A stretch of DNA of 49,942 bases, from the NCBI GenBank assembly GCA_002454505.1, contig DKJA01000178.1:142-50083 (forward strand), read 5' to 3'. Source of the DNA: Oxalobacteraceae bacterium UBA6704. GTDB taxonomy: Bacteria; Pseudomonadota; Gammaproteobacteria; Burkholderiales; Burkholderiaceae_D. A program made the translations under genes and the position numbers. The notes beneath the pieces were generated by a model. That model was not told the origin of the DNA, did no database searches, and was given only the letters and a program-made list of their open reading frames with translations. Shown here piece after piece: positions 37,754-49,420 of this stretch (its first letter is position 1; each line of letters begins with the position of its first letter).

Positions 37754-39277
37754 ATGAGCAAGGACACAGTTCTGGTCTCGATGACGATGAAACGCCTGGT
37801 CCTGGCCCTGTGCGCCGTCGGCGTACTGGGCGCAGGCGCCGCCATCGCAGTACAGGCCAACCACGCGGCCGATGCCGCACCGGCCACCGTGGCCCAGACC
37901 GCACCAGCCGCCGCGCCGGTCAATGCCGCCGCGGGCGCACCGGCGCCGACGCCGGCGCCGATGGTCGCGCTGCCGGATTTCTCCGTCATCGCTTCGCGTA
38001 ACGGCCCGGCCGTCGTCAACATCAGCACCACGGGCACCGTGAAAACGGCCTACGACAACCGCGGCGAGCCGTTCGGCGACGACCCGTTCTTCGAATTCTT
38101 CCGCCGCTTCCAGGATCCGCGGCGCGGCGGCGGTGGCGGCCGCGAAGTGCCGAGCCATGGTGTCGGTTCCGGCTTCATCGTCAGCGCCGACGGCGTCATC
38201 CTGACCAATGCCCACGTGGTGCGCGATGCCCGCGAAGTGACCGTCAAGCTGACCGACCGCCGCGAGTTCCGCGCCAAGGTGCTGGGCTCCGATCCGAAAA
38301 CGGACGTGGCGGTGCTGAAGATCGACGCGAAAGACCTGCCGGTCGTGCCGCTGGGCCGTTCCACGGACGTCAAGGTGGGCGAGTGGGTGCTGGCCATCGG
38401 TTCGCCGTTCGGCCTGGAAAACACGGTGACGGCCGGCGTGGTCAGCGCCAAAGGCCGCTCGCTGGACGACGGCAGCGTGCCGTTCATCCAGACCGACGTG
38501 GCGGTCAACCCCGGCAACTCGGGCGGTCCGCTGTTCAACACGAAGGGTGAAGTGGTCGGCATCAATTCGCAGATCTACAGCCAGACGGGCGGCTACCAGG
38601 GCCTGTCGTTCGCGATCCCGATCGACCTGGCGCAGCGCATCCAGCAGCAGATCGCCAGCACCGGCAAGGTCGTGCATGCCCGCCTGGGCGTGACGGTGCA
38701 GGAAGTGGACCAGGCGTTTGCCGATTCGTTCAAGCTGGCCACGCCGGAAGGCGCGCTGGTCGCCAACGTGGACGGCGGCAGCCCGGCCGAGCAGGCCGGC
38801 CTGAAACCGGGCGACGTGATCCGCAACGCCAACGGTCAGAAGATCGTCTCGTCCGGCGACCTGCCGGCCCTCGTCGCGCTGGCCAAGCCGGGCGACAAGC
38901 TGACGCTTGATGTCTGGCGCCAGGGCAAGGCCGTCACGCTGACGGGCAAGCTGGGCAGCGCCAACGACCGCGTGGCAACGGCTGCCGGCGCCAGTCGCGA
39001 GCCGGCTTCGAAGCTGGGCCTGGGCCTGGCGCTGCGGCCACTCGATCCTGCCGAGCGCAGCGAAGCGGGCCTGCCGTCCGGCCTCGTCATCGAGCAGGCC
39101 GGCGGGGCCGCCGCCACGGCCGGCGTGCAGTCGGGCGACGTGCTGCTGTCCGTGAACGGCCGCGCCGTCACGTCGGTGGAGCAGGTGCGCGACGTGCTGT
39201 CGAAGTCGTCGAAGTCGGTGGCGCTGCTGATCCAGCGTGGCGATGAGCGCATTTTTATTCCGGTACGATTGGGATAA
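37754..39277 (+). CDS. degQ: DegP/DegQ-type periplasmic serine protease (MucD-like)
   Basis: 507 residues from ATG 37754 (MSKDTVLVSMTMKR) with GGGAG 9 bases upstream; the frame extends to 37715 without support. N-terminal hydrophobic signal/anchor (about 13-35), an Ala/Pro-rich linker, and a trypsin-like domain with H154 (TNAHVV), D184 (KTDVAVLK) and S256 (NPGNSGGPLF), then two PDZ domains (about 300-390 and 410-505). Degrades or refolds misfolded envelope proteins. 60 bp upstream of a two-component system, which may be cotranscribed. Confidence 0.93.
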   Translation: MSKDTVLVSMTMKRLVLALCAVGVLGAGAAIAVQANHAADAAPATVAQTAPAAAPVNAAAGAPAPTPAPMVALPDFSVIASRNGPAVVNISTTGTVKTAYDNRGEPFGDDPFFEFFRRFQDPRRGGGGGREVPSHGVGSGFIVSADGVILTNAHVVRDAREVTVKLTDRREFRAKVLGSDPKTDVAVLKIDAKDLPVVPLGRSTDVKVGEWVLAIGSPFGLENTVTAGVVSAKGRSLDDGSVPFIQTDVAVNPGNSGGPLFNTKGEVVGINSQIYSQTGGYQGLSFAIPIDLAQRIQQQIASTGKVVHARLGVTVQEVDQAFADSFKLATPEGALVANVDGGSPAEQAGLKPGDVIRNANGQKIVSSGDLPALVALAKPGDKLTLDVWRQGKAVTLTGKLGSANDRVATAAGASREPASKLGLGLALRPLDPAERSEAGLPSGLVIEQAGGAAATAGVQSGDVLLSVNGRAVTSVEQVRDVLSKSSKSVALLIQRGDERIFIPVRLG

Positions 39278-39337
39278 ACTTCACCCGCCGTGGAGCGATC
39301 CGCCGGGTACACAATAAAAACACGAAAGGAAGTAACC

Positions 39338-39997
39338 ATGCGGCTCCTGCTGGTGGAAGATGATGTGATGATCGGCGAAGTGGTGCTCGACCTGTTGCGG
39401 GCCGAGCACTACGCGGTGGACTGGGTCAAGGACGGCGACATGGCCGACACGGCGCTGCAGACGCAGACCTACGACCTGGTGCTGCTGGACCTGGGCCTGC
39501 CCCGCAAGGACGGCCTGGAAGTGCTGCGTTCGATGCGCCTGCGCAAGGAGCTGACACCGGTGCTGGTAGCCACCGCGCGCGACGCCGTCGACCAGCGCAT
39601 CGCCGGCCTCGATGCGGGCGCCGACGACTACGTGCTGAAGCCCTACGACCTGGACGAGCTGCTGGCCCGCATCCGCGCGCTGCTGCGCCGTTCGGCCGGG
39701 CGGGCGGAGCCCGTGTTCGAGCACAAGGGCGTGTCGATCAACCCGCAGACGCGCGAGGTGATCGCCAACGGCCAGACCGTCAGCCTGTCGGCCCGCGAAT
39801 GGGCCGTGCTGGAAGCGCTGATCGCGCGGCCAGGCATCGTGCTGTCGCGCGCCCAGCTGGAAGAAAAACTGTACAGCTGGAAGGATGAAGTGAACAGCAA
39901 TGCCGTCGAAGTGTACATCCACGGCCTGCGCAAGAAGCTGGGCGCGGAACTGATCCAGAACGTGCGCGGCCTTGGCTACATGGTCCCCAAAGCATGA
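39338..39997 (+). CDS. OmpR/PhoB-family response regulator (QseB/PmrA-like)
   Basis: 219 residues from ATG 39338 with AAGGAAG upstream. Receiver with D51 in LVLLDLGLPRKDG and Lys in VLKPYDLDELLARI, then the winged-helix DNA-binding domain (about 125-219) with SLSAREWAVLEALI and VEVYIHGLRKKLG. Overlaps the sensor kinase by 4 nt. Close in type to QseB/PmrA/TctD regulators; its target is unknown, but the adjacent Deg protease and envelope context hint at envelope stress. Confidence 0.93.
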   Translation: MRLLLVEDDVMIGEVVLDLLRAEHYAVDWVKDGDMADTALQTQTYDLVLLDLGLPRKDGLEVLRSMRLRKELTPVLVATARDAVDQRIAGLDAGADDYVLKPYDLDELLARIRALLRRSAGRAEPVFEHKGVSINPQTREVIANGQTVSLSAREWAVLEALIARPGIVLSRAQLEEKLYSWKDEVNSNAVEVYIHGLRKKLGAELIQNVRGLGYMVPKA

Positions 39998-41382
39998 GAG
40001 TGCCGAAGGTCCCCCGCGTCAAGGTGAATGTCTCCCACTCGCTGCGCGGCCGCCTGCTGTGGTTCCTGCTGGCGGCCATCACGATGGCGGCGCTGGCGCA
40101 GGCGATGATCGCCTACCGCAGCGCGCTGCACGACGCGGACCAGATCTTCGACTATCACATGCAGCAGATGGCGCTGGCGCTGCGCTCCGGCGCGCCGCTG
40201 GCCAACAGCCACAGCGGCCCCAGCGCCGATGCCGGCAACGACGACATGGTGGTGCAGGTGTGGACGCCGGACGGCATCCAGGTGTTCCGCTCCATCTCCC
40301 GCGCCGAACTGCCGCAGCGTGCCGTGCTGGGTTTCTCGAACGTCAAGGCCAAGGGCACCACGTATCGCGTGTTCTCCGTGCAGACGAGTAATCAGACGGT
40401 GCAGATCGCCCAGGACATGGCGGTGCGCAAGCGCATGGCCGGCGCGCTGGCGCTGCGCACGGTCGGCCCGATCGCGATGATGGCACCGATGCTGATGCTC
40501 GTCGTGTGGTGGGTGGTCAGCGGCTCGCTGGCGCCCGTGTCGCGCGTGCGGCGCCAGGTGGCGTCGCGCCAGGCGGACGACCTGTCGCCCGTGTCCGAAG
40601 CGGACCTGCCGGACGAAGTGAAGCCGCTGGTGCACGAGCTGAACCTGCTGTTCGGCCGCGTGCGCACGGCCTTCGACGCGCAGCAGCACTTCGTGGCCGA
40701 TGCGGCGCACGAGCTGCGTTCGCCGTTGCAGGCGCTGAAGCTGCAGGTGCTGAGCCTGGAAAGGGCGGAGGACCAGGCCGCCCGCGCCGTCGCGATCGGC
40801 CGGCTGACGGCCGGCATCGAGCGTGCCACGCGGCTCGTCGAGCAATTGCTGATCCTGGCGCGGCAGGAGGCGGCGGAAGCGAAGCTGCAACCGGTGGCGC
40901 TGACCGAGCTGGCCAAGCGCACGCTGGGCGACATGGTGGGCGCGGCGCAGTCGCGCGACATCGACCTGGGCCTGCAGCATGCGGACGACGTCAGCGTGAC
41001 GGGCCAGCCGGATGCGCTGCTGATCCTGCTGCGCAACCTGGTCGACAACGCGATCAAGTACACGCCGGCCGGCGGCACTGTCGACGTTTCCGTGCGCAGC
41101 ACCGACAAGGGTCCCGTGCTGATGGTGGAAGACAGCGGCCCCGGCATCTCGCCGGAAGAGCGCGAGCGCGTGTTCAGCCGCTTCTACCGCGTGCCCGGCA
41201 GCACGGCCACCGGCAGCGGCCTCGGGCTGGCGATCATCAAGTCGATCACCGAGCGGCACGGCGCCACGCTGGCGCTGGACAAGTCCGAACGCCTCGGCGG
41301 CCTGCTGGTGCAGGTGACGTTCCCTGCGCCGAAAGAGGCGCCGCCGGCCAGGGCGGTGGCGCTGAGCAAAGCGCCGGCCTGA
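39994..41382 (+). CDS. membrane sensor histidine kinase (QseC-like)
   Basis: 462 residues. TM1 about 20-41 and TM2 about 155-177 flank a ~110-residue periplasmic domain. HAMP-like linker 178-230; HisKA with H239 in FVADAAHELRSPLQ; HATPase with N box RNLVDNAIKYTP, G1 DSGPGI and G2 GSGLGLAI. Coupled to the upstream response regulator. The signal is not predictable; family members sense catecholamines, metal ions or carboxylates. Confidence 0.93.
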   Translation: MRVPKVPRVKVNVSHSLRGRLLWFLLAAITMAALAQAMIAYRSALHDADQIFDYHMQQMALALRSGAPLANSHSGPSADAGNDDMVVQVWTPDGIQVFRSISRAELPQRAVLGFSNVKAKGTTYRVFSVQTSNQTVQIAQDMAVRKRMAGALALRTVGPIAMMAPMLMLVVWWVVSGSLAPVSRVRRQVASRQADDLSPVSEADLPDEVKPLVHELNLLFGRVRTAFDAQQHFVADAAHELRSPLQALKLQVLSLERAEDQAARAVAIGRLTAGIERATRLVEQLLILARQEAAEAKLQPVALTELAKRTLGDMVGAAQSRDIDLGLQHADDVSVTGQPDALLILLRNLVDNAIKYTPAGGTVDVSVRSTDKGPVLMVEDSGPGISPEERERVFSRFYRVPGSTATGSGLGLAIIKSITERHGATLALDKSERLGGLLVQVTFPAPKEAPPARAVALSKAPA

Positions 41383-41464
41383 AATCCTGTCCCGGTTCAC
41401 TTCACGCCTGCTAGGGTTCCCTGGGCTAGAATGGCGCCATATCTTTAAGCCAACAGGGCAGCGC

Positions 41465-42589
41465 ATGAAGAAAATCGGTTTCTCGGGCACGCTCGATCCC
41501 ATCACCAACGGGCATATGTGGGTGATCGGCGAGGCGCGTTCGATCGCGGACGAAGTGATCGTCTTCCTGTCGCAGAACTCCACCAAGGCGCCCCGTTTCT
41601 CGGCCGAGGAACGGCGCGCCATCGTGCTGGAAAGCTGCGCCGACCTGGGGTGGGACAATGTGCAGGTGGTCATCGTGCAGAGCGACTACACGGCGCGCGT
41701 GGCCCGCAAGCAGGGCGTCGATTACCTGATGCGCGGCATCCGCACGACGGCCGATTTCGATTACGAGAACCTGATCCAGCAAACCAATGTGGAAGTGATC
41801 GGCGGCGCGAAGACGCTGTTCGTGATGCCGCCGCGCGACCTGGGTTCGGTCAGCTCCAGCTTCGTCAAGGCGCTGGAAGGGCCCGTGGGCTGGAACTGGA
41901 CGATGAAGAAATTCGTGCCGGCCGCCGCCTACCGGGCGTGGATCCTCAGCTGGCTGCACCGGGAATGGCAGTCGCTGTTCCCCGGCGCCGCCGCGCAACC
42001 GTGGTTCGCCCGGCTGACCGGTGCCGACGCTTACGGCGGCAGCGCGCGGCACTATCACAACCTCGATCACCTGGTGCATGGCCTGTCCGAGATCCGTGCC
42101 TGGGCCGCCAACACGCAGGCGGCCGACAGCGACGCCGATCTGGTGCGGGCCGCCTTCTGGTTCCACGATGCGTATTACGAACACGACCCCGCTGCGGCGT
42201 TGTCGAACGAAGAGGCGAGTGCGCAACTGTGGCTGGCCAGCGGCCTGGAACCGGATGCCGGCCGTGCCGCCGCGGTGGCCACACTGATCCGCGCCACCGA
42301 CCACCTGCAGGGCGGCGACGTGGCCCATCCGCTGAAGGACATCATGCTGGGTGTCGACCTGGCGATCCTCGGCCAGGACGAAGAAGTCTACGACCACTAC
42401 GCCCGCGGCATCCGCGCCGAATACGGCCACGTGCCCGACGACCATTATTACGCCCAGCGCTCGCGCGTGCTGGAGCACCTGCGCAGCAAGGCGGAACTGG
42501 GCACGCTGTTCGGCGATCCGTGGTTTGCCGCGCAGTACCGTGAGACGGCGGTCGCGAACATGACGCGGGAGCTGGCCGCCGGCGGTTGA
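41465..42589 (+). CDS. CoaD-like nucleotidyltransferase fused to HD-superfamily phosphohydrolase
   Basis: 374 residues. N-terminal part (1-~160) is a nucleotidyltransferase related to phosphopantetheine adenylyltransferase: DPITNGH (11-17; the T/H-x-G-H site), RFSAEER, YLMRGIRTTADFDYE, and SSSFVK (130-135, in place of the ISSTxxR motif). It diverges from true CoaD in the first strand (GFSGTL for VYPGSF). C-terminal part (~165-374) matches the COG4339-type HD phosphohydrolase: RHYHNLDH (195-202), FWFHDAYYE (HD at 234-235), TDH (278-280) and GVDLAIL. Stand-alone CoaD is ~160 residues, so this is a two-enzyme fusion. Substrate unknown. Bounded by a palindromic repeat. Confidence 0.85.
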   Translation: MKKIGFSGTLDPITNGHMWVIGEARSIADEVIVFLSQNSTKAPRFSAEERRAIVLESCADLGWDNVQVVIVQSDYTARVARKQGVDYLMRGIRTTADFDYENLIQQTNVEVIGGAKTLFVMPPRDLGSVSSSFVKALEGPVGWNWTMKKFVPAAAYRAWILSWLHREWQSLFPGAAAQPWFARLTGADAYGGSARHYHNLDHLVHGLSEIRAWAANTQAADSDADLVRAAFWFHDAYYEHDPAAALSNEEASAQLWLASGLEPDAGRAAAVATLIRATDHLQGGDVAHPLKDIMLGVDLAILGQDEEVYDHYARGIRAEYGHVPDDHYYAQRSRVLEHLRSKAELGTLFGDPWFAAQYRETAVANMTRELAAGG

Positions 42590-42595
42590 GCGGCC

Positions 42596-42704
42596 GGGGA
42601 CTGTCCCCGAATGGGGCCTGTCCCCGGGGTGGCTTTTCTATCGGCGTTCGGCAAAGTCAAAAACAACCCCGGGGACAGTCCCCGAACAGCCGGGGACAGT
42701 CCTC
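42596..42704. repeat. nested GGGGACTGTCCCC palindromic repeat, copy 4 (inverted)
   Basis: GGGGACTGTCCCC, GGGGCCTGTCCCCGGGGTGG, spacer, then AGTCAAAAACAACCCCGGGGACAG and GGGGACAGTCC. The core TTGTTTTTGACT of copies 1-3 appears here as its reverse complement, so the element is inserted in the opposite direction. Lies between convergent ends of the CoaD-HD gene and the TonB receptor. Confidence 0.85.
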
Positions 42705-42728
42705 ACCCACGCGGTGTTTACCTCGCCA

Positions 42729-45125
42729 TCAGAACTTCACATACAGCCTTGCAAAATACGACGTGCCATTCAACCCGAACTGCACGCTGTCGTACTTGAA
42801 CCCGTTATCCGTCTCGTCGGCATTCTGCGTCGTCGGCTTGGCGTTGAAGATGTTGTTGCCGCCGGCCGTGATCTTCACGTTCTGGTTGATCGAATACGTG
42901 AAGGCCAGGTCGGCCGACGTCTTCGCTTCATACTTCGCGTTCGGCACGCCGTTTTCGGTGCCGCTGAACGTGCCCAGCGTCTGCGGGCCGAAGTGGATGA
43001 TCTTGAAGTCCGTCTCCAGCGGTCCGGTCACGTAGTCGAAGCCCAGCGTGGCCTTGCGGCGCGGGCCGCCCTGTTCGATGAACAGGCGCTCGCGTTCGGA
43101 CAGCAGCACGTTCTCGAAGCCGGCCAGCGAGGCGGGCGCGTGGATGTCTTCCACGTCCGTCTTGCTGAAGTTCGCCGCCAGGAAGGTGGTCAGGCGGTTG
43201 CCGAACAGGCGCGTACGGTGCGACGCGGTCAGGTCCAGGCCGCGGGTCTTGGTGTCCACCGAGTTGACGAAGAACTGCGCCTGGCCCACGCCCAGCGTGG
43301 CCAGACGGGCGGCCAGTTCCGGATAGTTGTCGGCATCGAAGCGGCCGGACAGCACGATGCGGTCCTTGATCCTGATCTGGTACAGGTCGGCGGTCACCGA
43401 GATCGTCTCGGTCGGCGTCCACGTGGCGCCCAGCGTGAAGCTGGTGGATTTCTCTTCCTTCAGTTGCGGGATGCCGGCCAGCTGGGCGACAGCGCCGCCG
43501 TTCGGTGCCAGCACCACGTCGGTCGGTACGCCGCCGATGAAATCGGTGAACGTGGACGAGAAGTAGGCCTGCTGCAGCGACGGCGCGCGGAAGCCGGTGC
43601 TGGCCGAACCGCGCAGCAGCACCGTCGGGGCTACCCGGTAGCTGCCGGCCAGCTTGCCGGTCACGGTGGAGCCGAAGTCGCTGTATTTTTCCCAGCGCAC
43701 GGCGCCCTGCAGCTTGGTGACGTCGTTGACGTCCGCTTCCAGGTCCAGGTAGGCGGCCGTGCTGTGGCGGCGCGCATTGGTCACGTCGCCGGGCTGGAAG
43801 CCGGGGAAGCCCTGGCTGCCCGCGTTGCCGCCCACGCCCACGCCATCGGCGTCCACGTAGGAACCTGCCTCGCCGGCAAAGATCTTGTATTTCTCGACGC
43901 GGTACTCGCCGCCGAACGCCACGTTCAGGCCATTGCCCATGACACCCTGGTAGTAGCGCGAGAAGTCCAGGTTGGTGGTCCACTGTTCGAACGAGAAGCC
44001 GCCCGCATCGAAGTGGTCCGGGCTGATGCCGGCGCCGCCGTTCAGCAGGTCCTGGTTGGCGATCGACGCGTTCAGCGTGTTGGCGATGTCGTAGCGCAGG
44101 CGGCTGTAGCCATAGGTCTGCGACAGGTCGGCATTCCATTCGCCCAGCTGGGCGCGGTGGCCGACGATGGCGTAGCGGTCGTCCAGGTCGCCGTTGATGA
44201 ACGGGACGAAGCCGTCCGGGTACATGGCCGCCGAATTGCGCGACGGGATGTCGTCGCTGCCGATGCCGCCGCGGCCGAAGGCGGCCGACGACGCGTCGCG
44301 CGTCTGCACGCCGCCGGTGAAGTAGAAGCGGCCCGAGTTCGCGCCGACGGAGGTGGGGATTTCGCCGTTGACGTACAGCGTCTTGTTCTTCGTCTGCGAG
44401 TCGCCGATGATACGCGGATTGTCCGGCTCGGAGCGGTCGGAGCGGCCCCGTTTCAGGTATTCGCCGGTGATGCCCACCACGCCGCCGCCCACCGCGATGC
44501 CGCAGTAGGCCGACGCCAGGTAGTTCTCGCCGTCGCCGGCCGAGTACTGGCCATAGCCCGCCACGCTTTCGCAGCCGAGGCTTTTCTTCAGGCCGATGTC
44601 CATCACGCCGGCGATCGCGTCGGAGCCGTACTGGGCGGCGGCGCCGTCGCGCAGCACCTGCACATCCTTGATGGCCATCAGCGGGATCGCGTTCAGGTCC
44701 GTGCCCGTGTTGCCGCGATTGCGCGCGCCGAACAGGTTGACCAGCGCCGACGTGTGGCGGCGCTTGCCGTTGACAAGCACCAGCGTCTGGTCCGAGCCCA
44801 GGCCGCGCAGCGCGGCGGAATCGACCAGGTCGGCGCCGTCCGCGCCGGACTGGCGCGTCGAGTTGAACGAGGGCGAGATATAGGTCAGCGTCTGCGACAG
44901 GTCGAACTGGCCGCCTTTCTCGGCGGCCTGCGTCATTGGAATCACGTCGACGGGCACCACCGTGTCGGTGGTGGAACTGGTGGCGCGGCGCGACCCGACG
45001 ACGCTTACCTTCTGCATGGGTTCGGCGGCTGGCGTGTCGGTGGTCTGGGCCAGCACGGCGGGGGCGAAGGCAAGGGCGGAACTACCGTACAGGGCGAGAA
45101 GGACAGCTTGGCGTAACGTGGACAC
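42729..45125 (-). CDS. TonB-dependent outer-membrane receptor
   Basis: 798 residues. Signal peptide to about residue 27 (…AFAPAVLAQ). Plug domain (about 45-175) with VVGSRRATSSTTDT, AALRGLGSDQTLVLVNGKRRH and IKDVQVLRDGAAAQYGSDAIAGV, then a 22-strand barrel with STGFRAPSLQQAYFSST and terminal YVKF ending in Phe, as required for Bam insertion. GNNIFNAKPTT is the usual penultimate motif. Ligand unknown; no siderophore, cobalamin or sugar genes are adjacent, and no Fur box was seen. Single gene. Confidence 0.93.
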   Translation of the reverse strand: MSTLRQAVLLALYGSSALAFAPAVLAQTTDTPAAEPMQKVSVVGSRRATSSTTDTVVPVDVIPMTQAAEKGGQFDLSQTLTYISPSFNSTRQSGADGADLVDSAALRGLGSDQTLVLVNGKRRHTSALVNLFGARNRGNTGTDLNAIPLMAIKDVQVLRDGAAAQYGSDAIAGVMDIGLKKSLGCESVAGYGQYSAGDGENYLASAYCGIAVGGGVVGITGEYLKRGRSDRSEPDNPRIIGDSQTKNKTLYVNGEIPTSVGANSGRFYFTGGVQTRDASSAAFGRGGIGSDDIPSRNSAAMYPDGFVPFINGDLDDRYAIVGHRAQLGEWNADLSQTYGYSRLRYDIANTLNASIANQDLLNGGAGISPDHFDAGGFSFEQWTTNLDFSRYYQGVMGNGLNVAFGGEYRVEKYKIFAGEAGSYVDADGVGVGGNAGSQGFPGFQPGDVTNARRHSTAAYLDLEADVNDVTKLQGAVRWEKYSDFGSTVTGKLAGSYRVAPTVLLRGSASTGFRAPSLQQAYFSSTFTDFIGGVPTDVVLAPNGGAVAQLAGIPQLKEEKSTSFTLGATWTPTETISVTADLYQIRIKDRIVLSGRFDADNYPELAARLATLGVGQAQFFVNSVDTKTRGLDLTASHRTRLFGNRLTTFLAANFSKTDVEDIHAPASLAGFENVLLSERERLFIEQGGPRRKATLGFDYVTGPLETDFKIIHFGPQTLGTFSGTENGVPNAKYEAKTSADLAFTYSINQNVKITAGGNNIFNAKPTTQNADETDNGFKYDSVQFGLNGTSYFARLYVKF

Positions 45126-45301
45126 GGGGTGAATCTCCGATAGGCAAAACCCGATTCTATCGGCGCCGTGTCGCTTGAACTATGGGCAAGTTTTGTTTTG
45201 TGACAATTTTGCACAAGCCCTTTATTTACTGCCGTGCGTAGGGCAAACTGCGGTACTGTGCCCCATACTGCCGTGCGATTTCCCTGTTGGCCAGCACCCC
45301 G

Positions 45302-46081
45302 TCAAACAAAGTCGCTGCGCCCGCCCACGTGCACCGCGGCGCCGTCGAGCACCGTGCGCAGCACGCAGGCCTTGCCCGCATTCGCGCCCTGATAAAGCAC
45401 CAGCGACCGTTGCAGCAGCACGGTCAGCGCACCGGCCGCCACGCCCGTCGCGCTGTCTTCCAGCCCCGGCTCCAGGTGATTGAAATTGCGGCCCTCGAAG
45501 GCGCCATCCGGCCGGCGGCACCATGCATAGCAGCCGCTGACGCCATGCTCGCGGCCCCACGCATGGATCGCCGCCAGATCCGGCCGCAACGCGTGCAGCG
45601 CAGCGGCATCGGCCACTTCCAGCAGCAGCTTCGGGCTGCCCACTGAGGCGATCGCCGGCGGCGACAGCAGGGCGATACCGGGCACGAGCCGCTGGGCCAA
45701 AGTGTCGTCCAACGCAGCGTCCAGCAACGGTACCGGCTGCGCAGCCAGTTCGGCATACACGCCATCGTCCCGGCGCGACAGGAGCAAAGGCTGGCCGTGC
45801 AGCGCCGTGCGCACCGGCAGCGGGCCCGCCTGCGCGCCGAGCAGTACGCGGGCCGCGGCCAGCGTCGCGTGCAGGCACAGGGGGCTGCGCATGTGGGGAT
45901 AAAAGAAGTCGAGCACGGGCACGTCGCCTGTGCGGTCGACGAACACGCAGGCGCTCTTGCCACTGGCGTGTGCGAAGGCCTGGCGCTGCACCGTGTCGCG
46001 GTCGTCGTCCAGCAGCACGAGGGCCGCATTGCCTTCGCCGGGTGCGGTGCCGAAGCAGAGCAGTTCATGGATGGTCGTCAT
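45302..46081 (-). CDS. PhzF-family isomerase-like protein (divergent)
   Basis: 259 residues, shorter than the usual ~260-300. PhzF/DapF-fold features: FGTAPGEGNAALVLL near the N-terminus, FFYPHMRSPLCLHATLAAARVLL, which stands for the T-P-x-x-E-x-P-x-C-G-H-A-T motif, and EPGLEDSATGVAAGALTVLL. The catalytic Glu of the family is replaced here (…PHMRSPLCLHAT…), so chemistry is uncertain. Divergent from dnaE2 across a 70-bp LexA-box promoter. An 11-bp direct repeat ACTGCCGTGCG lies in the spacer to the TonB gene (45228 and 45269). Confidence 0.8.
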   Translation of the reverse strand: MTTIHELLCFGTAPGEGNAALVLLDDDRDTVQRQAFAHASGKSACVFVDRTGDVPVLDFFYPHMRSPLCLHATLAAARVLLGAQAGPLPVRTALHGQPLLLSRRDDGVYAELAAQPVPLLDAALDDTLAQRLVPGIALLSPPAIASVGSPKLLLEVADAAALHALRPDLAAIHAWGREHGVSGCYAWCRRPDGAFEGRNFNHLEPGLEDSATGVAAGALTVLLQRSLVLYQGANAGKACVLRTVLDGAAVHVGGRSDFV

Positions 46082-46111
46082 GGCGCAAGCATAGCAGCCG
46101 CACCGGCTTGC

Positions 46112-46134
46112 TATAATACTGTACGTTTATACAG
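46112..46134 (+). promoter_or_regulatory. dnaE2 promoter with LexA (SOS) box
   Basis: CTGTACGTTTATACAG (46119-46134), a perfect CTGT-N8-ACAG LexA box, immediately follows a -10 TATAAT (46112-46117). No clear -35. The box resembles the imuA box (CTGTATGTTTGTACAG) at 14 of 16 positions. LexA binding here could also affect the divergent PhzF-like gene. Confidence 0.88.
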
Positions 46135-46151
46135 TCTTTCGATTGCCAGCC

Positions 46152-49322
<3,171 letters not shown>

Positions 49323-49420
49323 GCCGGCATGACTGTATTGGCGAAATCGGCGCGGACTGTATCTGTCGCGGCGCGCCCGGCCGCGTTACGCTGCGGTTTT
49401 GTCATTCAGGACTGCGCACC

